This document shows, piece by piece, positions 17,881 to 27,125 of a DNA stretch of 64,000 nt (the first letter of the stretch is position 1; each line of letters begins with the position of its first letter). This DNA is from Bacteroidota bacterium. GTDB lineage: Bacteria > Bacteroidota > Bacteroidia > Chitinophagales > Chitinophagaceae. Location of the stretch: the NCBI GenBank assembly GCA_947460595.1, contig CANHGS010000013.1, forward strand, positions 28,837-92,836, given 5' to 3'. The translations under genes were made by a program, and so were the position numbers. The notes beneath the pieces were generated by a model. It was not told the origin of the DNA. It saw only the letters and a list, made by a program, of their open reading frames with translations, and made no database searches.

Positions 17881-17888
17881 CAAATTTA
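17881..17888 (-). promoter_or_regulatory. Bacteroidota-type -7 box (TAAATTTG) for the response regulator-kinase operon
   Basis: The minus-strand TAAATTTG fits TAnnTTTG and lies 33 bp before the chosen ATG at 17847. A minus-strand TTG at 17905-17903 is 14 bp upstream, closer than a standard -33 element. Confidence 0.42.
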
Positions 17889-17979
17889 ATTTTAATGATT
17901 GGCAATCTGTGCATTTAGGGTTATTATGTTATTGTTAACTGTAAAATACTCCTTTTGACCTTTTTGCCGGGTTTGGTAG

Positions 17980-17987
17980 TATTTTTG
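17980..17987 (+). promoter_or_regulatory. Bacteroidota-type -33/-7 promoter overlapping a GGAG ribosome site
   Basis: TATTTTTG at 17980-17987 fits the -7 consensus, and TTTTG at 17953-17957 lies 22 bp upstream as a plausible -33 element. AAGGAG at 17989-17994 directly follows, before the ATG at 17996. Transcription from this box would begin almost at the start codon, so either the mRNA is nearly leaderless or the box is fortuitous. Confidence 0.45.
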
Positions 17988-17995
17988 AAAGGAGA

Positions 17996-20164
17996 ATGAA
18001 ACCCATTAAGGCAATTTTACTATTATTGCTTATACCCATCCTAGTTCCAGCGCAGGATGAATTGGCCATGCCCTTGATTCCAGCTATGCGCCAATTGCAC
18101 CATGAATACATCATTGGCTCCATTCAAAAAATGAGTCAATTGACGGCTGTTAGAGACAGCGGTTACCAGAAAACCATGGTTTGGGTAGATCAAACCATTA
18201 CGGGTTTAAGGGTTCGAATAGAAAGGAACCAACAATTAGACAATAATGCCAAGTATCGTTGGTTGAGAAGTGTGAATGAATTACTCACAGGGTTCTTGCA
18301 AGGGCAACAATCTGGTCAAATTAGTCTAAAAGAATTGGAGCCCTTGGTCAAAGCCTATCAGCAGGCCATGAAATTGGATTTGGCAGATCAGTCCATCTAC
18401 CCTGTTTTTGAAAACAATGATTTAGTCATTGGGAATCTACTCATTGATAATTTCTGTTTAAAAACCAATCAAGGAATTCCTGCTGCAAAAGACTTGCTTG
18501 TTTGGAAATATTGTCAAATCAATCCCAGTCAGATTTTGAATCTCTTAAGTAAACGACCAGAAAATATTTTTGCAGATACACTCATCATACAAGCGGCTTT
18601 TCATGACCCTGAAAAATTCTACAATTTTGCAGCTGCACCCAATGCACTAGGTAGAAAAATCCAGTCAGTTAATCATAGCTTGGTAAAAATCATTGGTCAA
18701 TTGTCACTAACCAAAACGGGTAGAATGTACTTCCCTTTTTTGGATCAATTGTACCATGGAAAATATAGCTTAGAAGATATTACACCACTTTTGGTAGAGG
18801 ATTCTGCAGCTAGGTATTATAAGCTCTTAGTAGATACCCGAATTGACTACGCTGGCAGAATGCAAAAAGGGGATACGCCAATGTTGGAAAAATTGCTCAC
18901 CGCTAAATTGAAATCTAAAGCCATAGAGCTGTATATCAATGAAATCAATGCTTTGCACGATCTGCGCGATTCAAAAGTCAGGTTCAAATCATTGGACAAG
19001 TTAACTGCTACAGAACTCTATTATGTAGCTGTGATGGGTGAGGCTGAGATGTATACTTCTAGTTTTGTGAGTGGTGTCTATCCCAGAATATTTCAAAAAA
19101 TGTTGGAGCCCAATGCAGATAGTTTACTCTCCATGGTGAACAATGATTTTTTTAAAAAATTTATAAGGGTTTCAGCTACTTATAATACGTTAGATGATTT
19201 TCTGCGTAGAATGGATGCTGCGTCTGCCAAAAAGAGAATGGAAAGTTTTGTAGACGGCTTAGAAAAAAACGCAAGTTTAGAAGACGCAGTAGATGTGGCC
19301 GATTCTTATTCCAGTATTTATCAAGCGCCATTAAGACAACTGATTGTAGAGCGGGTACAAATGAACAGATTGAAAAATATTCAAACCCATCATAAAAAAG
19401 GGGAGCGAATCTACCGAATGCTGGATTTGTTGTTTCAGTCATTAGATAGTAGTTGTCATGTAGACTTGTCAAAAGAGTTGGGTATAGATCCTGTGTATGA
19501 AATGAGTAGTCAGCGTTTACAAGACAGTGCAGGTAGAATTGTGGTGCAACAGTTTTTCTATGGAGACAAAGACGGGATGAATGTTTTTTTGGCTTTTTTG
19601 GCTGGGTTTAACAATGGTAAATGGCGGGTGATTCAAAAACCAGAATGGGTAGAAATTGTAGCAAAGACAGGTGTACCCATTACCATTTATGCCAACAAAC
19701 CCTTGAATAAAAAATTAGACCTAGACGCCAAAGCACAAGCCAATCTTAGCATCTATTTAGCGGATAAAGGATTAGAACCATCCATTGTCATTCATCGTGG
19801 TCATAGTTACCACTTGCGTTCTACCATTGAACAATTGGCCCCATCTGCCAAATTGGTCATATTAGGTGGATGCGGTGGTTATCAAAACCTACATGATGTG
19901 TTAGAAATTTGCCCAACTGCCCAGATTATTTCTACCAAACAAGTAGGAACTGGTGTGATTAATAAGGGCCTCATCAATGAGATCAGTGAAACACTAAGGG
20001 CAGGACAAAACCTTAACTGGCCCAGTCTTTGGAACAATATGGCCAAACAATTGGGTCTTAAATATAAGGAGACCTTTGATGACTATATGCCCCCACATAA
20101 AAATTTGGGAGCCATTTTCATCACTGCATTTAACCAACCAGAAAGGGGTGTACAAAAACCTTAA
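17996..20164 (+). CDS. Secreted 722-residue protein with possible caspase/CHAT-like C-terminal domain
   Basis: A signal peptide (LLLLLIPILVPAQ, cleavage near residue 20) is followed by a long helical region to about residue 500 with no recognised domain. The C-terminal 200 residues contain an alpha/beta segment with IYLADKG, VIHRGHSYHL (H603), then LVILGGCGGYQN (C626) and TAQIISTKQVG. A His after a hydrophobic strand, followed by a Cys at the end of the next strand, is the arrangement of the catalytic dyad in clan CD peptidases (caspases, gingipains, CHAT). The His-Cys spacing (23) is shorter than usual, so this is a hypothesis. The stop overlaps that of the convergent small acidic gene by 4 bp. 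Confidence 0.7.
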   Translation: MKPIKAILLLLLIPILVPAQDELAMPLIPAMRQLHHEYIIGSIQKMSQLTAVRDSGYQKTMVWVDQTITGLRVRIERNQQLDNNAKYRWLRSVNELLTGFLQGQQSGQISLKELEPLVKAYQQAMKLDLADQSIYPVFENNDLVIGNLLIDNFCLKTNQGIPAAKDLLVWKYCQINPSQILNLLSKRPENIFADTLIIQAAFHDPEKFYNFAAAPNALGRKIQSVNHSLVKIIGQLSLTKTGRMYFPFLDQLYHGKYSLEDITPLLVEDSAARYYKLLVDTRIDYAGRMQKGDTPMLEKLLTAKLKSKAIELYINEINALHDLRDSKVRFKSLDKLTATELYYVAVMGEAEMYTSSFVSGVYPRIFQKMLEPNADSLLSMVNNDFFKKFIRVSATYNTLDDFLRRMDAASAKKRMESFVDGLEKNASLEDAVDVADSYSSIYQAPLRQLIVERVQMNRLKNIQTHHKKGERIYRMLDLLFQSLDSSCHVDLSKELGIDPVYEMSSQRLQDSAGRIVVQQFFYGDKDGMNVFLAFLAGFNNGKWRVIQKPEWVEIVAKTGVPITIYANKPLNKKLDLDAKAQANLSIYLADKGLEPSIVIHRGHSYHLRSTIEQLAPSAKLVILGGCGGYQNLHDVLEICPTAQIISTKQVGTGVINKGLINEISETLRAGQNLNWPSLWNNMAKQLGLKYKETFDDYMPPHKNLGAIFITAFNQPERGVQKP

Positions 20165-20427
20165 TCGTCTTCCCAGTCTTCGTCAGCTTCGTCTTCATCA
20201 AACATCAGTTCATAAGCCAAAGCTTCTTCATCTGATAATTCTTCTAAGATTTCTGCAATGGGATCGGTTTTCTTGCGCCAGTAGGTAATTTCTTCTCCTG
20301 CATCGTGCAGAATAGAAAAAATGGCCAAACTGGTTTCCATCATGGGTTGCACCAAGATTAATTCTTCGCCTTGGTTCTCTGTAATCAAATAATATCGGCC
20401 AACGGCCAAATCTGCGTAGGTAGACAT
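20161..20427 (-). CDS. Small acidic protein of unknown function
   Basis: An 88-residue protein has a folded-looking N-terminal half (YADLAVGRYYLITENQGEELILVQPMMETS) and a strongly acidic C-terminal tail (FDEDEADEDWEDD). There is no signal peptide. The frame begins at an ATG 67 bp downstream of the MBL-fold gene on the same strand, and its TAA shares the palindrome TTAA with the stop of the convergent 722-residue gene. Acidic tails like this can bind basic proteins or metals, but no family was recognised. It is likely real because of the good spacing and biased composition. Confidence 0.65.
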   Translation of the reverse strand: MSTYADLAVGRYYLITENQGEELILVQPMMETSLAIFSILHDAGEEITYWRKKTDPIAEILEELSDEEALAYELMFDEDEADEDWEDD

Positions 20428-20494
20428 AGTAGTATTTTTTTAAAGTTCGGCTTATTTGCTAGTAATTATTCTATTTCTGGTTGGAATCTAAAAA

Positions 20495-21133
20495 TTATAT
20501 TAAAAATGGATTGAATTCCTTTTCATGGCCTATTCGGGTTGGGCGGCCGTGCCCGGGATGCACAATAACAGGATCTGGCAGGGTAAATAGTTCTTCCCGA
20601 ATACTATGCAACAAGGTTTGATGGCTACCCATGGGCAGGTCTGTTCTGCCAATACTTTGGTAAAAAAGCACATCGCCCCCAATAATAAAGCCTTGTTTTT
20701 CGCAATAAAAACAAATACTTCCTGGAGAATGCCCCGGCGTAAACAAAATGCTCAATTCATCCTCGTCTAAAAACACCTTGTCCCCGGGATGTAAAAAATG
20801 AAGAGGTCCGCTATAATTAATAAAGGGCATGCCCCATTTTTCACCAGAAAGGGGGGCAAACGCCAATATTTGCTCTTCGTTTGGATGAATATAGAGCTCT
20901 AGACCATAGGTTTTATGCACCCAATCATTCCCAAAAACATGGTCTAGATGGCAATGGGTATTGAGCAACTGAACCGGTGTTAGGCCCGTATCTTTTAAAA
21001 AGTTTTTTAACGTTTCTTGCTCGGCGCTAGCATAACATCCAGGATCTATTATTAGGGCTTTACCCGCATCATTATATAGGACATAGGTGTTTTCTTGAAT
21101 AGGACTGAATGTAAAAACTTTAACATGGAGCAT
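20495..21133 (-). CDS. MBL-fold metallohydrolase (glyoxalase II-like)
   Basis: The 212-residue protein carries the metallo-beta-lactamase signature NTHCHLDHVFGND (H60, H62, D64, H65), TPGHSPGSICF (later His), a GGDVLFYQSIGRTDLP segment that supplies the bridging Asp, and a final VHPGHGRPTRIG. This set resembles the YcbL/glyoxalase II group, which hydrolyses thioesters such as S-lactoylglutathione. It is cytoplasmic (no signal peptide). Bacteroidota often lack glutathione, so the true substrate may be another thiol ester. The small acidic gene follows on the same strand. Confidence 0.88.
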   Translation of the reverse strand: MLHVKVFTFSPIQENTYVLYNDAGKALIIDPGCYASAEQETLKNFLKDTGLTPVQLLNTHCHLDHVFGNDWVHKTYGLELYIHPNEEQILAFAPLSGEKWGMPFINYSGPLHFLHPGDKVFLDEDELSILFTPGHSPGSICFYCEKQGFIIGGDVLFYQSIGRTDLPMGSHQTLLHSIREELFTLPDPVIVHPGHGRPTRIGHEKEFNPFLI

Positions 21134-21195
21134 AAGGGTAATTTTAGACCGCTTTTAATGGTAAATGACTAATTTTAAAATACTAAAGTTCGGAT

Positions 21196-24100
21196 ATGCA
21201 ACGCAATAGCATGAATAAATGGGTCTTTTTCCTATGCTTTCTTTTTCCCCTCCTTTCTGAGGCACAGGTGAATACTGTGATGTTTGGAAAAAACAGGGTA
21301 CAACACAAGAAATTTGTGTGGAAGTTCTATCAGTCTCCCAATTTCAATACCTATACTACCCAAAATGGGGTAGAGTTGGGCAAATTTGTAGCCCAGGTGG
21401 CAGAGGAAGAATTACTTTCTCTGGAAAATTTTACAGAATACAGCTTACAACGCAGGGCCAATATTTTGGTATATAACAATTATAACGATTATAAGAGTAG
21501 TAACGTGGGTTTGGGTATGGACTGGCAGAATTCTGGCGGATCTACCAAATTGGTGAACAATAAAATCATTGTTTATTTTGATGGCAATCACAATCACCTC
21601 AAAAGAAGCGTGCGTGAGGGTATTGCTAAAGTATTGACGGATAACTTGCTTTTTGGAGACGATATTGGTGAATTTGCCAGCAACCAAGCTTTGCTAGACT
21701 TACCCAAATGGTTGGTAGATGGATATGTGGCTTATGCCGCAGAACCCTGGAGCACTGAATTGGATGATGAACTCAAAAGTGCTTTGCTTAGTGGTAGATA
21801 CAATTCTTTCTATCAGTTTGCCTTTGAAAAACCCTTGTTAGCAGGCCATGCTTTTTGGTATTATTTTGGCAACAAGTATCGCAAGGAGAACATTACTTAT
21901 ATGCTCTACCTGGCTAGGATTTATAAAAACCTAAACAGTGCAGCACTTAGAATTTGTAAAATCAAATTCAAAGATGTGCTGTCTGAATTTATGCAGTCCG
22001 AGCAAGATAGATACGCCAAAGACATTCGCGCCAGAAGAAACGCTGTTAAGGGATCCTTGAGTATTTCTGAAGACATTAGTAAGAATGATTATTTCCGTTT
22101 TCAAGCCAACCCCACACCCAGGAGTAATAACTATGCTGTTGTAGAATTTAAGAAAGGTATTTATAGTGTTAAGTATTTTGAAAATTTCTACCAACAAAAA
22201 ACCTTGTTGCAATTGGGTGTACGCACCAATCAGGGCGATATCAACCCCAATTACCCCATACTTGCTTGGGATGTAAAAGGCACCCGTTTATTGGTCATGT
22301 ATTGGGAAGATGGTAAGACCAAGATGTTTGTCTACGACGTGATTGCCAAGTATAAACGCTATAAACAAACCATTGAAGGATTTGACCAGGTTTTGGATGC
22401 AAGCTTTATGCTCAATGCCAATCAATTGGTGATGAGTGCCGTGAAAAATGGGCATTCAGATATCTTTACCTACAATATTGAAGAGAATAAATTGACCCAG
22501 GTTACCAATGATATTTATGATGACTTGGATCCCAGTTTTGTAGCTTTCCCTAATAGGGTAGGGATTGTTTTTTCTTCCAATAGGCCAAGCGGTTCTGCGC
22601 CAAGTGGCGATTCGGTTTTGCCTAGCCGTTATAGGTTCAATATTTTCTTGACCGATATGTCTGCTGGTGGTCCGGGTAAACAAGTAGCACAAATGACCAA
22701 TCAAAAATTTGGGAATGCGCGCTACCCCATGCAGTACAATACCAACCATTTTACTTTTGTTTCTGATCAAAACGGGATTGCCAATAGATGGGCCGGTTTT
22801 TTTGGAACTTCTAGAAATGGATTAGACACCCTCTACTATATTGGAGATGAAGTATTGCACAATCCTAGCAACAAAGAGTTTGACTCTACCTTGGTAGCAT
22901 GGCGTAAGAATGAACCCGATAGTGTGAGTTATTTTCAAGTGTTCAAAGACAGTACATATACTTTTCCGATAACCAACTATCAGAGCTCTTTAAAAGAAAC
23001 TAGGATTGCTGGGAACAATGGTCAGGTAAGTGAAGTGCGTCAAGAAGGTGATTATAAATTCTTATATAAATTAAAAGTTGACTCTATTGCACTGGCAAGA
23101 AGAAATACCAATGCTAGACCCACCGAGTACATGAAGAAAACCATGGATGAACTCCGGGCAGCGGAGGGTAAAGCCATATTGTACAACAATAAACCCGTAC
23201 TTAAAGACAGTGCTAGAAAAGCGGGGAATGTATTCCAAAATGAATTTGCAGACGAAGAACCAGATACTTCTGCAGCTATTCGCTCACTCATGGAAAATAA
23301 CGCCAGGGCTTCTATTTTAAGCAAGGCCAAGCTTTTTGATTACCGAATGAAATTCAGTAGTGATTATATCTTGGCTGGATTTACCAATAATGTGTTGATC
23401 AACCGTTACCAACCTTATGCAGGTGGTTCCGGACCTATTCAGCTCAACAATGGGAATGACTTGAATTTCACTTTCCGTGTAGGAACCTCTGACCTAATGG
23501 AAGACATTAAGTTTGTGGGTGGATTGCGTTTTGGTACTAATCTTAAAGACAAAGACGTATTCTTTAGTTTCCAAAACTATCGCCGTAGGCTGGATTGGGG
23601 TCTAACTTACTATAGAAGTAATGTGACCAATTTCTTTAATACTAGTTACAATAATGAATTATTCACCAACCTTTATCAAGCCAATCTATCTTATCCATTT
23701 AATGAGGTAAAAAGCTTGCGCGCTACTGTTGCCTATAGACATGACAGAGGGGTATTGCGTAGTTATGACAACAATGCTGGTTTGCCTGATCCAGCGGCTT
23801 TAAAATATGCTGATACGGTGTCTAAATTTGTATTGACTCGTTTTGAATACGTGCACGATAATACCATTAACCCAACTCAGAATATTTGGAATGGGTTGCG
23901 GTTCAAAATTTATATGGATGTAAATCTACCCATGCACAAAACCTCTTATGGCAACAACAAAATGACTTTCAATTTTGGATTTGACGCGCGCAAATACGTG
24001 AAAATCTATCGCAACTTTATTTGGGCCGGTAGGGCTGCCGCCGATTTCAGTTGGGGTAACCAAAAATTGATTTATTATTTAGGTGGGGTAGATGGATGGA

Positions 24101-24582
24101 TGGGGCCTAAGTTCAACAACAATCCACCAGCACCAGATCAGGGCTATGCCTTTCAATCTTTGGCGGTGAATATGCGTGGTTATAACCAGAACATTGCCAA
24201 TGGTAACAATGCCTTTGTCTTGAACTCTGAATTTCGGTTACCCATATTCTCTACTTTAATCAATAGGCCAATCAATAATGCCTTTATCCGCAATTTGCAA
24301 CTAACGCAATTCGTTGACCTTGGTTCTGCTTGGAATGGACAATACAACGGCATTACCCGTCCTGGTCAATATATTCAAAACCTTGACCCTAGTGGGGTTC
24401 CAACGGGCAATGTAGCCGTTAGAATTGATGCGGGTGGCTTGGGTCCATTTGCGGGTGGATATGGATTTGGGATGAGGAGTACTTTATTGGGTTATTTTAT
24501 GAAATTAGATACGGCCTGGCCCATGAAGGGAATCTTTGTAGGAAAGCCTATTTGGTATTTTTCACTTGGATTTGATTTCTAA
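21196..24582 (+). CDS. Large exported TolB-like beta-propeller/outer-membrane barrel protein
   Basis: The 1128-residue protein has a signal peptide (an ATG at 21211 would start MNKWVFFLCF..., leaving five upstream residues optional). Residues 40-190 resemble a peptidase-MA-like domain in which the HExxH site is replaced by VREGIAK (R140, E141) and the WxxEG motif reads WLVDG. Residues about 330-520 contain WD40/PD40-type strands (QLVMSAVKNGHSDIFTY, VGIVFSSNRPSG) as in TolB. The last 400 residues alternate amphipathic strands typical of an outer-membrane barrel and end in an aromatic residue (WYFSLGFDF). Such proteins are common in Bacteroidota but poorly characterised; a surface or envelope role is inferred. 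Confidence 0.8.
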   Translation: MQRNSMNKWVFFLCFLFPLLSEAQVNTVMFGKNRVQHKKFVWKFYQSPNFNTYTTQNGVELGKFVAQVAEEELLSLENFTEYSLQRRANILVYNNYNDYKSSNVGLGMDWQNSGGSTKLVNNKIIVYFDGNHNHLKRSVREGIAKVLTDNLLFGDDIGEFASNQALLDLPKWLVDGYVAYAAEPWSTELDDELKSALLSGRYNSFYQFAFEKPLLAGHAFWYYFGNKYRKENITYMLYLARIYKNLNSAALRICKIKFKDVLSEFMQSEQDRYAKDIRARRNAVKGSLSISEDISKNDYFRFQANPTPRSNNYAVVEFKKGIYSVKYFENFYQQKTLLQLGVRTNQGDINPNYPILAWDVKGTRLLVMYWEDGKTKMFVYDVIAKYKRYKQTIEGFDQVLDASFMLNANQLVMSAVKNGHSDIFTYNIEENKLTQVTNDIYDDLDPSFVAFPNRVGIVFSSNRPSGSAPSGDSVLPSRYRFNIFLTDMSAGGPGKQVAQMTNQKFGNARYPMQYNTNHFTFVSDQNGIANRWAGFFGTSRNGLDTLYYIGDEVLHNPSNKEFDSTLVAWRKNEPDSVSYFQVFKDSTYTFPITNYQSSLKETRIAGNNGQVSEVRQEGDYKFLYKLKVDSIALARRNTNARPTEYMKKTMDELRAAEGKAILYNNKPVLKDSARKAGNVFQNEFADEEPDTSAAIRSLMENNARASILSKAKLFDYRMKFSSDYILAGFTNNVLINRYQPYAGGSGPIQLNNGNDLNFTFRVGTSDLMEDIKFVGGLRFGTNLKDKDVFFSFQNYRRRLDWGLTYYRSNVTNFFNTSYNNELFTNLYQANLSYPFNEVKSLRATVAYRHDRGVLRSYDNNAGLPDPAALKYADTVSKFVLTRFEYVHDNTINPTQNIWNGLRFKIYMDVNLPMHKTSYGNNKMTFNFGFDARKYVKIYRNFIWAGRAAADFSWGNQKLIYYLGGVDGWMGPKFNNNPPAPDQGYAFQSLAVNMRGYNQNIANGNNAFVLNSEFRLPIFSTLINRPINNAFIRNLQLTQFVDLGSAWNGQYNGITRPGQYIQNLDPSGVPTGNVAVRIDAGGLGPFAGGYGFGMRSTLLGYFMKLDTAWPMKGIFVGKPIWYFSLGFDF

Positions 24583-24620
24583 CCAAACGTTAAAACGGAT
24601 GCTTGCCATAGCTTAACCGT

Positions 24621-24628
24621 TATTTTTG
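24621..24628 (+). promoter_or_regulatory. Bacteroidota-type -7 box (TATTTTTG) abutting the DUF5686 start codon
   Basis: TATTTTTG matches TAnnTTTG and ends 4 bp before the ATG at 24633. A TTG at 24604-24606 is only 14 bp upstream. If it is used, the transcript would be leaderless or would begin inside the gene. Confidence 0.35.
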
Positions 24629-24632
24629 CCGA

Positions 24633-27125
24633 ATGTTTTATCAAGGGAAACCTATTCTATTTGTATGTCTATTATTGCTTTTGTCCCATGTTACTATGGC
24701 TCAGGGTAAGCGATTCTCAGGTGTGGTTAAAGACAAGCAAAGTGATGAACCCATTCCCTTTGCCTCTGTTGAATTTAAATTATCTAAGAAAGGTGTTTTA
24801 ACAGATTCTGCAGGAAAATTCTCTGTTGACCAACAAGGGGTACTGACTACTGATTCTGTAACAGTCATGAGTGTTGGTTATAAAAAATTAGTGATTCCCG
24901 TAAGGGCATTTAAAGACAGTGGTTTTGTTGAATTGCATATAGAAGTATTACCCCCATCTGGAGAGGCTATTGTAAAAAGCAAGTACAATCGATCGCTTTG
25001 GTTTTGGCGCAAAATCATGGCCAATAAAGACAAGAATAACCGTACTAAATGGGAGAGTTATTCTTATGAGATCTATAATAAATTAGAAATGGATCTCAAT
25101 AATATTCGTCAGGATAAATTAAAAAACAATATGTTACTCAAGCCCCTTGGCTTTGTATTGAGTTATGTAGACTCTGCTGAGAGTAGTAAACCCTATTTGC
25201 CTGTTTACTTAACAGAAACGCTGTCTGATTATTATTACAGAAAAGACCCAGAGAAAATTCACGAGGTAATCAAAGCCACGCGCACCAATGGTTTGGAGAA
25301 TGAGAGCCTGATTAAGGAATTGGGGGGCATGTATCAAAATGTGAATGTGTATAGTGATTATATACCTGTTTTTACCCGCGATTTTATTAGCCCTTTCCAT
25401 GCTAATGGAGACAATTATTACAATTTCAAATTAGCTGATACGGCTTATCTGAGCGGTAAGCGATTGGTGCATTTGCGATTTACAGCTAAGCGCAAAGGAG
25501 AGAGCACTTTTGAGGGAGACTGTTGGGTAAACGATACCAGTTTTGCAATACAAAAAGTAACCATGCGACCATCGCCCGACGCAAGTATCAATTTTATTGA
25601 AGGGCTATCTCTTATTCAAGAATACCACTTGGTCAATGATAGTACTTGGTTTTTGTACAAAGACCGTTTTGTAGTAGACATCGCCCCGCTGGGCAAAGGA
25701 AAGCTAGGGATTAAAGGCCGTAAGACCACTACTTATGAGCACGTGGTTTTAAATGATGCCAACGCTTTGGAAGATTTAAGTAAGACCAAGAAAGTACAGC
25801 AAGTTGACCTGCTTCCCAATACGGAAAATCAAACCGATAGTTTTTGGTCTAAGCGTAGACACGAACCCTTGGATAAGAATGAAAAAACGGTTTACAAAGT
25901 TTTAGATACACTTACTAAGAATAGCACTTATATCTTTTACCGAGAGTTGGCCCAGACCATCGTAAAAGGCACGCGTGATATAGGGAATATTCGTTTGGGG
26001 CCTTGGTATTATTGGATCAGTGGCAATAATTGGGAGGGCACCCGTTTTAGGTTTGACCTATCTACCAACCGAGGCTTTCATAAAAAATTATACCTCACTG
26101 GCTATGGCGCTTATGGTACCAAGGACGGGATGTTCAAAGGTGGGGGAGAAGCCAAGTGGTTATTTGATAGAGAGAACTGGACCTACTTGAAAATATATTA
26201 TAGAAATGATTTAGATAATGGACAGGTTAGCTATGACCAAATGGGTACCGATAATATTTTTGGAACCCTGTTTCGTAGACCCAATATTCCATTTAAATTT
26301 CAACAATTAGAAGAAAAGAAAATTGAATTTTTTAAAGAAACCCCCAGTGGTTTGGGTTTTGGTTTGTCAGCATCATCCAAACAATTTACAGCCTTGGAAA
26401 ATCTGCCAGGAAAAGAATATTTTCCAACAAAAGGTCCTAATCCATTTAATACATTTGAAACCACCTTGCGTTTAAGGTATGCCTATTTAGAAAGGAATAT
26501 TGAAGACAATTTCTTGCGCGTAAGTTTGGGTAGTTTGTATCCGGTCATTGATTTTAAATACACCAAGGGGTTTACCAAAGTGTTCAATAGCAGTTATGAT
26601 TACCATAAAATGGACTTAACCGTTTCTCATTTTGCAAAAGTTCCTCCGCTTGGAACCCTATACTATAGCGTGTTTGCGGGAAAAGTCATTGGCAATCTGC
26701 CTTATCAAATGTTAGACATGTTGCCAGGCAATGAAATGTATTATTATAACAAGTTTGCTTTTAATCTGATGCATCGCTTTGAATACTTGGCTGATCAGTA
26801 TATAGGGATTAATGTGGAACATAATGTTGGACCAGGAATCTTTAAATTCATTCCCCTAACCAGAAAATTAAAATTCAGACAATTCTGGAGTGCCAAGGGA
26901 ATTGTTGGAACCCTTACCGATATGAACAAACAATTGAACTATGTAGGCAATTATCCATATCGTTCATTAGATGGTCAACCCTATATTGAATTGGGTACAG
27001 GGGTAGACAATGTCTTCCATTTTTTTAGGGTAGATTTTGTTTGGCGCGTAGCGGCACCACAACCTGTTCATGGTGAATTAAGGGACAAATTTGGCATATT
27101 TGGCAGCTTTAGATTCCAATTCTAA
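24633..27125 (+). CDS. DUF5686 outer-membrane protein with carboxypeptidase-like regulatory domain
   Basis: After the signal peptide (LLLLLSHVTMAQ) comes a carboxypeptidase D regulatory-like domain (FSGVVKDKQSDEPIPFASVEF to about residue 110). A long DUF5686-type region follows, containing a strand-rich portion with DTSFAIQKVTMRP and a C-terminal barrel ending FGSFRFQF. At 830 residues it has the normal length of this family of TonB-receptor-like proteins in Bacteroidota, whose function is unknown but which localise to the outer membrane. It follows the TolB-like gene by 50 bp on the same strand, so the two may form an envelope module. The stop is adjacent to that of convergent pyrD. Confidence 0.87.
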   Translation: MFYQGKPILFVCLLLLLSHVTMAQGKRFSGVVKDKQSDEPIPFASVEFKLSKKGVLTDSAGKFSVDQQGVLTTDSVTVMSVGYKKLVIPVRAFKDSGFVELHIEVLPPSGEAIVKSKYNRSLWFWRKIMANKDKNNRTKWESYSYEIYNKLEMDLNNIRQDKLKNNMLLKPLGFVLSYVDSAESSKPYLPVYLTETLSDYYYRKDPEKIHEVIKATRTNGLENESLIKELGGMYQNVNVYSDYIPVFTRDFISPFHANGDNYYNFKLADTAYLSGKRLVHLRFTAKRKGESTFEGDCWVNDTSFAIQKVTMRPSPDASINFIEGLSLIQEYHLVNDSTWFLYKDRFVVDIAPLGKGKLGIKGRKTTTYEHVVLNDANALEDLSKTKKVQQVDLLPNTENQTDSFWSKRRHEPLDKNEKTVYKVLDTLTKNSTYIFYRELAQTIVKGTRDIGNIRLGPWYYWISGNNWEGTRFRFDLSTNRGFHKKLYLTGYGAYGTKDGMFKGGGEAKWLFDRENWTYLKIYYRNDLDNGQVSYDQMGTDNIFGTLFRRPNIPFKFQQLEEKKIEFFKETPSGLGFGLSASSKQFTALENLPGKEYFPTKGPNPFNTFETTLRLRYAYLERNIEDNFLRVSLGSLYPVIDFKYTKGFTKVFNSSYDYHKMDLTVSHFAKVPPLGTLYYSVFAGKVIGNLPYQMLDMLPGNEMYYYNKFAFNLMHRFEYLADQYIGINVEHNVGPGIFKFIPLTRKLKFRQFWSAKGIVGTLTDMNKQLNYVGNYPYRSLDGQPYIELGTGVDNVFHFFRVDFVWRVAAPQPVHGELRDKFGIFGSFRFQF

